Part shown: piece after piece, positions 10,452 to 18,920 of the stretch | Position numbering within the stretch: the stretch's first letter is position 1 | Layout: each line of letters starts with the position of its first letter | Origin: Pyropia yezoensis | Taxonomy: Eukaryota; Rhodophyta; Bangiophyceae; Bangiales; Bangiaceae | Assembly: GCA_009829735.1 (NCBI GenBank) | Contig: CM020619.1 | Location: 34,202,283-34,266,282 of the forward strand | DNA length: 64,000 nucleotides | Direction: 5' to 3' | Notes under the pieces: generated by a model | Seen by the model: the letters and a program-made list of their open reading frames with translations, nothing else | The model's database searches: none | Told to the model about the DNA's origin: nothing | Program-made: the position numbers and the translations under genes

Positions 10452-11808
10452 CTATGGCGGCACCACGTCGAGACGGTGGACAACGAGCACATGCCCCCCC
10501 CCCGCCAGCACTCCCGCCACAAACTCGTGGACACTCCCCGCCCCTACCCCTGCCCCCAGCACCCGCAGTGGCGCGGTGCTGTCGAGCACCAACCACCGCC
10601 AGACGCCCGCCACCTGCAGCAACCGGACGGCCAGCCAGTGCGGGGTGGTTCCGAAAAGGCCCCACAGCCGCGACGCGCCCGCGTGGGTGGTGTGGACGAG
10701 CAGGCCCGCAAGGACACCCGTCGGTGGGGGTGGCTCCGTGTCCCTGGTCGGGTGCGGCGGCGGCAGCGGCGGGGGCGGGGGCGGGGGGATGGGGGGAGGG
10801 GGGAGTACCAATGGCAGAGACGACAGTGTGTGCCGCGCGTCGTGCCACCGGAGGGTATGAGGGGGGGACGCGCGCGAGAGGGCGGCAGTGATGACGTTGA
10901 GGTCATAGTTGCCAATAAAGGGGATTGTAGACCTGGGGGAGCGGCGGACAGGAGAGGGGGCGCGCCAAGGAGTGGCCCATCAGGGGACACGCGCCAGCAA
11001 ACCAAGACGAATGGTGGCGACAAAGGACAGCCACCCACAGGGAAAAACGTTAGGGCGCAACTTCCCAAGGAGAGCCATCCAGCATTGAACCACACCACTG
11101 GTGGACGATGCAGCCGCAGCACAGCCACCACCCAATAGGCCGGAAACCGTCGCAACCGACGCCCACCAGACCTGACACGCCCCCCACACCCACCATCGAG
11201 CGCGCACCGGCGGGGACGTACCGATGCGGGTCGGCCCAGCGGGACGGGTTCAGCTCCTCACATATCGCATCGAAGTCCTGTGGCGTCGGCCGCGGTGGCC
11301 GGGGCGTAGCCGGCAGCAGCGGCAGGAAGGGGAATCAGAGGGAGTGACGACGCACCGCCCACCCGCCCGACAAGCAGCCCGGCCATGATGAACGGGAAAA
11401 GAGAGGTAGGACGGGGGTGCGAGACGACGGGCACAGCGACGGCGAAGCACGCACGAAAGAAACAAAAGAGAGAACCAAAGAAGAGCATGTGAACACACGG
11501 ATCCCACCAAGCTGTTGCCAGCCGAGCACTGGGGGCGGCGGCCGCTGACCAGGCATCACAGCCAGCGCACCACCCCGGGACTCCCAACAGCTCCCACCCC
11601 CAATCGCGGGGTGGAGTGAGGGCCCACCCCCCATCGGCGACGGCGCGCGCCCCTCCCCGCCACCCACCCCCCGCCCCACTCTGTCGCAGGCGGTACGTAC
11701 CCGAGCGCTGTATACTGGCCCGCCGAGCAGGTTGTTGACCGCATGCACCGCACATCGCGACAGCTGCTGGCGCTTGTGATAGATGGGGGGGGTGGGGGCG
11801 ACCGCCAT
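10452..11808 (-). CDS. Josephin-domain deubiquitinase (JOSD1/2-like), three exons
   Basis: Exon 1 is 11808-11701, exon 2 11277-11222 and exon 3 10932-10452. Introns of 423 and 289 bp both have GTACGT donors and CAG acceptors, and the joined frame gives 214 aa, close to the usual Josephin-only size. The start MAVAPTPPIYHK leads directly into the domain: YHKRQQLSRCAVHAVNNLL (catalytic Cys19), DFDAICEELNPSRWADPH across exon 2, GNYDLNVITAAL, then TPHWLAVRLL (catalytic His) and WLVLDSTAP (third acidic residue, Asp). Such enzymes cleave ubiquitin chains. A proline-rich loop (about 35 residues) is inserted between the GNYDLNV helix and the catalytic His, which is unusual for the family. All catalytic positions are present and no frame lesion is seen, so the gene is probably functional. 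Confidence 0.88.
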
Positions 11809-12069
11809 GGCGGGCTGCCCCCCCCTCGAGAGGAGATACGAAGGAGTGGGGGTGGGGAGAGGAGGCAATCGGGAGAACGGGTGCCTGACGCGCGCAGCGG
11901 GGCAGGGAACGAGCACGGTGTCCGCCTACCCTGGTCGTGCGTCTGTCTGTGGGGGCGTGGTAGCCCCCCTGTCGGCTGAGAAGAGGCAGCCAATATCGCG
12001 CGGTGCTTGGCAAAGAAGTTCGCTTAGTGTCTATTCTACTGCACTCGAGGCTTAAATGAAGCTCAGCTG
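11809..12069. other. Upstream region of the Josephin gene up to the Ty3 insertion
   Basis: About 260 bp with no gene. It is the probable promoter of the Josephin gene. The Ty3 element begins 267 bp upstream of that gene's start codon, so its 3' LTR could influence expression. Confidence 0.4.
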
Positions 12070-12074
12070 AAACT
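12070..12074. repeat. Target-site duplication AAACT (left)
   Basis: AAACT directly precedes the LTR at 12075 and is repeated at 21452-21456 directly after the other LTR. Five bases is the usual Ty3 integrase stagger. Confidence 0.85.
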
Positions 12075-12543
12075 TGTGGCAAAAACCACTTGCACACACG
12101 GCACCCAAGTTGGGGCGGTGTGATAGGGCTGCCTCCCGTGTCGGGGGAACCGGAAGAAGAGCAAGTCACACACGCTCTGTCCCTGTCGTGGGGCAAACCC
12201 CCCACGGACAAACAAGAGGATGGTGTGTGGTCCAACAGTTTCTTGGTCGGGACGGGGACGCAGGGCCAAGCCCCGCTGTCCCTCCCCTTATCCCCCCAGG
12301 GTCCCCTCAGAATCTCGCCACTCAGAATCTCCCACCCCAGGACCTGCCCACCGGGCCACACGAAAATTCAAGACGATAAATGCAGAAAACCCTCAAATCC
12401 AAGTTGGATTTACTACTAAGCTAACTATCCCAAACTTAGGGAATATGGACCCAAATGCAGGGGGAGGAACGGATCAGGCTAGTGGCCTGCCGCCCCTTGC
12501 ATGGCACGTGTTGCCCCCCTACCTGGGGGTCAATACTGCCACA
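12075..12543 (-). repeat. 3' LTR of element 1 (469 bp)
   Basis: Ends are TGTGG and TGCCACA. It differs from the partner LTR at about 14 positions and contains two of the palindromes described for the whole element (12104-12114 and 12395-12411). Confidence 0.93.
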
Positions 12544-12556
12544 CTCCCCTCTTCTC
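12544..12556 (-). other. Polypurine tract of element 1
   Basis: On the element strand the purine run GAGAAGAGGGGAG directly abuts the 3' LTR, which is the expected position of the plus-strand priming site. Confidence 0.65.
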
Positions 12557-12881
12557 AGTTCCGACCGACCCGGTCGGCCCTGTGAGGGGGTGCGTAAACG
12601 CACGTCTCGGCGTCGGGGGCGCGACTTGCTGTCCCCCATCGAGTACGTAACACGGATGTGGAGGCGGTCACGTTGACCGCCCCTCTCCTCAAGCTTGCCC
12701 ACTCGGCAGCTTGCTCTCCTCAGTTCACACTTCACAATCACCACCACCTCCCCTTTACCTTCCACTGGGCCGCCCCACGCTGGGGAGGCCACCCGTATAC
12801 CCACGATCCGAGTCCCCCTCAACTCGAGGCGGGTCTCGTGCTGCGATAGCCAGAGCGTTTCTTCCCAACTTGGGGAGAGCC

Positions 12882-14825
12882 ATGGCGACTCCGGGAGTGG
12901 AGACGGACTCTCTTGACGAGCGCATGGAGGACACCTCCTACGGGGCAGCACCCGCCGGGACTTCCGGCGGGGGCTCCGCGATCGCTCCGGGGGATGGGAC
13001 TCCCGCGTCACCCGGCTTTGGGTTGACGGCGGGATCTCCCCCGGAGGCGGGACAAGTTGTCCCGCGTGAGGCCTTGGGGCGGTAGTGTTACCCCGCTTGG
13101 CCTCTTTATGAGGAGGGGCTGACTGTTCTTCGCTGTGGCCGACATGGCGCAGCGATGGGCCGGGTATGGGACCGCCTACGAGAGAAGTATCCCCGTAGGG
13201 TCGGGTTCCCGGCCGGCTTCAGGACGGACCAGTTTGCCTTCCTGGACGATGAGGAGGTTGAGGACGTTCAGCGTGCCAAGGCCATGGTGGACCGCGGGGG
13301 AACTATCCCGGGTCCCGGCGACTTGCCGACCTTCACGTGGGACGCTGTGGCAACTCGCCCACCGTACCTCCACGAGGCCGATCCGCACACTCATCACTTT
13401 GATGTGCGGATGGAGAAAGACTTCCGGCGAGGTCCCTACTTGGTGACCTCGGCTCAACTTGAGTTTCCTCAACAGTCTGCTGCCAGTAAGGAGCAGTACT
13501 ATCCGAAGAAGCCCGAGTGGTGGCCTCAAGTTGAGGTCCCCTACGGGTTCCCGGCGTTGTTGCCACGGTTGCTTGACCACTTCGGCTCCGTCATGTTGAC
13601 GGCTGCCCCTGATCACCTGGTGTGGGCCATGTTGGCCACCCAGTGGCTCCTCGAGGTCATGTCGACCTGGGTGTCCTGTGTTCAGCGGCGGGGGATGCTC
13701 TGGCATCTCCCCCTCCGGCTCCTCCAAGGTTTGGAACAGCTCACCCCTCAGCTAGTTGCTGAGGGGTGCTCATCAGGACAACTCACTCTACTTGAGGAGA
13801 TGCTCCGGCTCCATAAGTTTATCGAGTGGGAGAGCATTGAGCACAAGTTGCGCCGCCCCACTCGTGGGCCCAAGGACGATGGCGCACTTCGCCAGTTCGT
13901 GTGGGTCGCTCGTGAACTTCACGACGGCCGTGTGGTCCTACGAGAGGGGTTGGTCATCGGGGACTACCCGTATGCCCCGGGGGTGGATCGCCACACTGCG
14001 CCACCCCCGGACAAGCCCATAGTTATGGCCGTGCCGTCCTATGATGACCATATGACTCAACCCACTGCGGGGGCCCCAAGTCGGGGTCGCAGTTACACCC
14101 GGGTACCGCCACCTCGGCGGGCCCCTCCGCTTCCTCCTGTTCCTTTCCAACCTCACGGGAACATCCCGATCAGCGTGGCCGTGGAGTCTTCCACCCCGGT
14201 GTCCCCCAACTTGGGGGCCACCCTCCTGACGGTATACCCCAAGTTGGTGTTGCCGCCCACGCCTCTAACCTCAGAGATGATGATCACCACGTTGGTGCGC
14301 ACCATTTCCTGGTTGGCCGCGTCGACCGCAACCCTACAGAGCTCCGAGACTCCTCAACTTGAGGAGCGCGTTCGTACTGCAGTGGCCACCGCGAGTTGCG
14401 AGTCGGTGGCGGAGTTTATGACAGCCGAGTTGGCTCGCATTGGGGCTATTATGCCCCAGCCAGCCCCACTTGGGCGTGGCAAACGTCGCGCGAGCCGGGC
14501 ATACTCGCCTCCTCGCCGTCGTCGCCGACACTCTCGGCGCTCTCCCTCCGTGTCGGAAGACGAGTTGTCTTACTCCGTCTCGGAGTCCTCTACCCCGTCG
14601 GAGACGGAGTCTGTCCAGCGTCTACGTCGCAAACTTGCGCGCAAGACCAGGCAGAAGAGTGGCCACGGTCGGCGCCACTTGCGCGACCGTGAGGGGCGCG
14701 ACGGTTCCGACTTGGAGCCGCCGCCCCCTCCAACGAGTGGAGACCGTTATCGGCGTGGGTCTCGCCGCTCGCCTCCACGGGAGGGCGAGGGCCGTGGAGT
14801 GGGAGAGTCTAGCATGCGTGCCTAG
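12882..14825 (+). CDS. Antisense reading frame of the Ty3 element (SR-rich protein, internal TAG)
   Basis: This frame runs opposite to gag-pol, between the end of pol and the 3' LTR. From an ATG in good context at 12882 (MATPGVETD) the frame is open to 14825 except for one TAG at 13083-13085. The next in-frame ATG is 13155, which gives 556 aa. The first 67 residues are Gly/Ala/Pro/Ser-rich. The middle (about 13.2-14.0 kb) is predicted helical with Trp/Leu-rich segments (PALLPRLLDHFGSVMLTA, LVWAMLATQWLLEVMSTW). A Pro-rich linker follows, and the C-terminus is Arg/Ser-rich with RRRRRHSRRSPSVSEDE and further RS/RE dipeptides. I recognise no family. The same frame is open in element 4 (62999-64000) with only two amino-acid differences noticed, which argues that it is maintained. 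It could be an accessory or nucleic-acid-binding protein; this is inference. Confidence 0.6.
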
Positions 14826-14936
14826 TTGGCAGCTGCCTTTGTTGTGAGAGTGTGAGGGTTAGGGCTGTAGTTAAAAGCCACTCTGCGTACCACTTCGACT
14901 TGAAGCACTCTCTTGGCACTGTTGCTCGGCCTTCCC

Positions 14937-17900
14937 TCACGTTGAGGGAGGGCTGTTAGGGTCTATCTCATTCCGGGCACAGTACGCCCGGACCTTCTCA
15001 GCGGGAAGGTCCTCCACATACTCCCACGTATCATCCTTGGCTTTGTAGCCAAACCCACGCACCCTCAACATGAGGCGGTCAGTGTCTTCATCCCATCCGT
15101 GGTCGATGAACTTATCGAACACGTACTCCTGCGGGCCCTGTTTGGCCGCAGGCAGTGAGGGGAGGCGCCACGCTTCCAAAGCACGCGCCCAAGCTGGGTC
15201 GCCTGCAGGCGGTGGTGCAACTTTGACTACGTCCTGTCCGTTCACTGTGCGGACCCCATCGTCACTTTCGATGGTGAAGCGCCGCCCATCAGTACGAAGG
15301 ACCTGGTACGGCCCCTTCGTCTGGAATACCAGCTTACCCCCAGTTGGGGTGTGCGAGTGTACCAGCACCCGGTCACCCTGCTCGGGGACATGTTTAGCAT
15401 TGCGCACCTTTTTGTCAAAGGTACGCTTGTAGCGCTTTTGTGCCTTGTCCATCTCAGCCCTGACTTTAGGGATGAGGTTTTCAAGCCTAGCGGCGAACTC
15501 CGCCTTACTCTCAGTGGGAGTAGGCGTACTGCCACCATCCTCCCTAGTTGGGAGCGACCGCCGCACGGCAATAGACCGCACGCGACGGGGGGTCACAAAA
15601 GCGAGGGGTACTTCCCCTGTAGATGAGTGAACCTGCGAATTGTAGGCAGTAGTAAGGATAGACATGTATTGGTCCCACGTCTTCACGTGCTCACTCACAT
15701 AGTGGCGCAGCTGCCTAACAATAGTCTTGTTGAAGCGCTCCACCTGCCCATTAGTTTGTGGGTGGTAGGGGGTGGCATAGTTTGCCTTAACCCCCAACAT
15801 ATCCAGCACTCCCTGAAACAGTACAGACGCAAATTGCGGTCCATTGTCCAATAGTGTACTGTCTGGGATGCCATACGCGGCAACCCAGTGATCTAGGAAG
15901 GCTGACACGACCGACATGGCCGTGACCTCTGCCAGTGGGATCGCTCGCGTAAGTTTCGTGAAGCGGTCACAGATGGCCAGGAGGTACTGGTTGCCCTCCT
16001 CGGTCACGGGCAGTGGCCCAAGGATGTCCATCGCCAACGCGGCGAAGGGCTCCTTGGCCGGGAACAATAGCATAGCCGTAGTAGGCCGCCGTTCCATCAG
16101 ACGATTCTGTGCACAACTTGTGCAGGCAGCCACCCAACTGTAGATGTCCACCACCATGGACGGCCAGTAGTACCTGGTCCTCAGGGTCTGGTACAGTTTA
16201 CTAGACCCCAGGTGTCCACCCGTGGGAGCGTTGTGCTCCCTCTCAAGGATACTGTCCTTGAGGGATGCGGGGACGACAAGGTTTTCGGTCCCCTGGAATA
16301 CCCCCCTCCTCATGAGGAGGCCATCATCTCCCAGAAAGAAGCGCGTCTCTACCACTGTATCCAGTATATCCCTCTGCGACTTGCAGAAGGGATCCTCGCC
16401 CTGGGCCTTCACCACCTCGTCCAGGGACAGGGGCAAGTACTTCTTGTTCCCTGGCGCCTCGGGGTTCAACGCCTGACCCGAGCGCGTGACTACCCCCACG
16501 ATGGGGATGTCCTCATCGACTGGGTTAGTGTCTAGCCCCCCGGTAGGTACCCGAGAGAGGCCGTCGGCAAGGGCATGTTGCCTGCCTGGTCGGTACTCAA
16601 TGTCAAAGTTGAAGGGTGCCAGTCGCACCCTCCACCGGTTGAGACGAGTGTTCGTACAGTCCGTCTTAAAGATGAACTGCAACGCGCGGTGGTCACAGCG
16701 GATGAGGAACTTCTCACCCTCTGGGCAGTGACGAAGTGACGTCACCGCCCACACCACTGCGAGTCCTTCCAACTCGGTGACTCCGTAGTTCTTCTCGGCC
16801 GAGTTCAGCCCCTTACTGAAGTATCCCACCGGCAAGTACTCCTTGTCCGGCTGCTGCTGAAGCAACAAACAACCAAGTTGGTCGTAGCTAGCGTCCACAT
16901 CCAGGATGTACTGGCCTCCCAACCTGGGAATAGCCAAGATGGGGGGCTTCAGCAGAAGGTCCCGAAGAGTCTCAAAGGATTCCGGCTCCACCCGACTTGG
17001 GGGAGGCAGGTTCTTCGGTAGCGTTGAGCTCACTAGCTCATTCAGCGGCTTCGCCACCTTGGCGAAGCCCTTAGTGAAACGTCGGTACACGTTACACATC
17101 CCGAGGAAGCTGCTCATCTGGGTCTGGGTCCGGGGGTACTGAGCCTTACGAATGGCCCTCAAGTTCTTCTCGTTAACACTGAGACGCCCCGGATGGACAA
17201 CATGTCCCAAGTACTCCACCTTTTGAGTAAAGAGGTGGCACTTACTCGCCTTCAGTGACACACCGGCGTCAGCAAGTAGCTTGAACACCTGGCGAAGATG
17301 GCCAATGTGCTCCTCCGGACTTCGGGAGAACACAATGATATCGTCTAGGTATACAAGACAGATCTGCCACCATACTCCGGCCAGAATCATGTCCATGGCG
17401 CGCTGGAAAGTTGCCGGCGCGTTACACAGACCAAACGGTAGACGCTTGCACTGGTAGGTACCACAGTGACAGGTAAAGGTAGTTTTATGCCTGTCCTCCG
17501 GGGCAGTGGGAATTCGCCAGTACCCCGCGTTACAGTCCAGGGTAGGGAACACGTTTGCCTCCCCCAGAGAGTCCAGACAGTCATCCATCCTAGGTAGGGG
17601 ATAACTGTCCTTCACCGTGCTCTCGTTGAGCTTACGGTAGTCGATACAAAACCGGGGGGTCCCATCAACTTTGGGGACGATAACCACCGGACTCGCCCAC
17701 TCGGCGTTGCTGGCCTCGATCACATCGGGGGCCTCCATGCGAGCAACTTGCTCCTTAACGAGGGCCCTTGAACGAGGTCCTCCCCTATACGGTTGTTGGC
17801 GTATAGGGGGTGCACCGGGCTTCAACTCGATCCGGTGTTGGGTGGCTCTCATGAGTCCCAATTGACCATCCCACAACTTGTGATATTGGTCCAAGAGGCG

Positions 17901-18920
17901 TTCAACTTGAACCCTCAACCTGGGGGGGACACCCTCCATGTTCACATGGGGTCGAGGAGAGGCGGCCGACTTGGCTTGATGCTTCTCCTTTCCGGACTTC
18001 GGGTCGCTACTTGCGCCCGCGTTGAGGGTGACCGCTACTACCGGTCCCTCGTGTTGGTCGATATAGCCGAACTTGGCTCCCGACTTGAAGTACTTGGGCC
18101 AGGAGCTCAGGTTCATCACCTGGATCCTCCACGGGACTCCGGCTTTGGAGTCCATCGTGCCAAGGGCAACATGCACTTGGTGCTTGCGAGCAAGACGGGG
18201 GTGAAGGTGCACCAACCCGTTCCCCGAAAAATCAGTTACAACGTCAACGTGCGCCACCGAGTTGGGGGGCAACGTGACTTTGCGGGCTAAACGCAGGGTA
18301 GCAGTAAACCCTTCCCTCACAGAGCAAACAGGCTTCGACTGTGAGACTGTCACAGGAGCCACAGACTTTCCCTTACCAAGGATGGGGATAGTCTCCCCAT
18401 TCATCAACTTGACCCAGTACTCGGGGCCACAGATCAAAGGCACTTGTGTTACGACAAAAGGGGTACCCAGAAGCAGGGGTACCGATATATTCTCAACTAC
18501 ACCATAGGTGACGTCGACCTCATGGGTCCCCAACCTAGTTGGTAGGGTCACGGCACCAACGATGGGAAGTACCCCACCATTGATGTCAATCATATGGTCA
18601 GCTTTGGACCTCCAGCGTTGGAGCTTCACCTCCATTGGTAATAGCGACTTGCGTATCAAGGAGGCTCCTGACACGGTATCAAGTACGATACGGGTACAGC
18701 ATGCACGGCCGGGGGCAAGTTGCACCCGTCCAGCCACCTGGAAGTTCTCACCCGTCAGCACCGCGATGACCCGACGCGGGTTTACGTTCTGGGGGAGTCC
18801 TACCCGAGGTGGGCGGACTCCCTTAGGTCGCCGCAGTATCCGGCACGGTTGGTTCGTCCTCCTGACCCACTTGGCCGAGGCTGCCGTTGTGAGCTTCGGA
18901 CGGCCAGCTCCAACGGTCAT
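14937..18920 (-). CDS. pol: Ty3/gypsy Pol polyprotein (element 1), 1327 aa
   Basis: A single open frame that starts with the ATG overlapping the gag stop. Domains by approximate residue: aspartic protease with LDTVSGAS at 80-87 (the usual DTGS is DTVS here, so protease may be impaired), reverse transcriptase 395-560 with CIDYRKLN and the YLDD catalytic box near 523, RNase H from about 670 (ILDVDASYDQLG), and an integrase zinc finger near 893-930 (His-His-Cys-Cys). The integrase core follows with catalytic Asp in AMDILG, Asp in LDNGPQF and Glu in VERFNK (about 963, 1023, 1060). A C-terminal chromodomain (EYVFDKFIDHGW...DTWEYVEDLP, about 1263-1310) would direct integration to marked chromatin. 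It replicates the element through a cDNA made from genomic RNA. Confidence 0.93.
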   Translation of the reverse strand: MTVGAGRPKLTTAASAKWVRRTNQPCRILRRPKGVRPPRVGLPQNVNPRRVIAVLTGENFQVAGRVQLAPGRACCTRIVLDTVSGASLIRKSLLPMEVKLQRWRSKADHMIDINGGVLPIVGAVTLPTRLGTHEVDVTYGVVENISVPLLLGTPFVVTQVPLICGPEYWVKLMNGETIPILGKGKSVAPVTVSQSKPVCSVREGFTATLRLARKVTLPPNSVAHVDVVTDFSGNGLVHLHPRLARKHQVHVALGTMDSKAGVPWRIQVMNLSSWPKYFKSGAKFGYIDQHEGPVVAVTLNAGASSDPKSGKEKHQAKSAASPRPHVNMEGVPPRLRVQVERLLDQYHKLWDGQLGLMRATQHRIELKPGAPPIRQQPYRGGPRSRALVKEQVARMEAPDVIEASNAEWASPVVIVPKVDGTPRFCIDYRKLNESTVKDSYPLPRMDDCLDSLGEANVFPTLDCNAGYWRIPTAPEDRHKTTFTCHCGTYQCKRLPFGLCNAPATFQRAMDMILAGVWWQICLVYLDDIIVFSRSPEEHIGHLRQVFKLLADAGVSLKASKCHLFTQKVEYLGHVVHPGRLSVNEKNLRAIRKAQYPRTQTQMSSFLGMCNVYRRFTKGFAKVAKPLNELVSSTLPKNLPPPSRVEPESFETLRDLLLKPPILAIPRLGGQYILDVDASYDQLGCLLLQQQPDKEYLPVGYFSKGLNSAEKNYGVTELEGLAVVWAVTSLRHCPEGEKFLIRCDHRALQFIFKTDCTNTRLNRWRVRLAPFNFDIEYRPGRQHALADGLSRVPTGGLDTNPVDEDIPIVGVVTRSGQALNPEAPGNKKYLPLSLDEVVKAQGEDPFCKSQRDILDTVVETRFFLGDDGLLMRRGVFQGTENLVVPASLKDSILEREHNAPTGGHLGSSKLYQTLRTRYYWPSMVVDIYSWVAACTSCAQNRLMERRPTTAMLLFPAKEPFAALAMDILGPLPVTEEGNQYLLAICDRFTKLTRAIPLAEVTAMSVVSAFLDHWVAAYGIPDSTLLDNGPQFASVLFQGVLDMLGVKANYATPYHPQTNGQVERFNKTIVRQLRHYVSEHVKTWDQYMSILTTAYNSQVHSSTGEVPLAFVTPRRVRSIAVRRSLPTREDGGSTPTPTESKAEFAARLENLIPKVRAEMDKAQKRYKRTFDKKVRNAKHVPEQGDRVLVHSHTPTGGKLVFQTKGPYQVLRTDGRRFTIESDDGVRTVNGQDVVKVAPPPAGDPAWARALEAWRLPSLPAAKQGPQEYVFDKFIDHGWDEDTDRLMLRVRGFGYKAKDDTWEYVEDLPAEKVRAYCARNEIDPNSPPST

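Noticed and set aside
10032-11138. Plus-strand 368-codon open frame
   Set aside because: Shadow of the Josephin gene on the minus strand; composition is Arg/His/Pro-rich and it ignores the introns.
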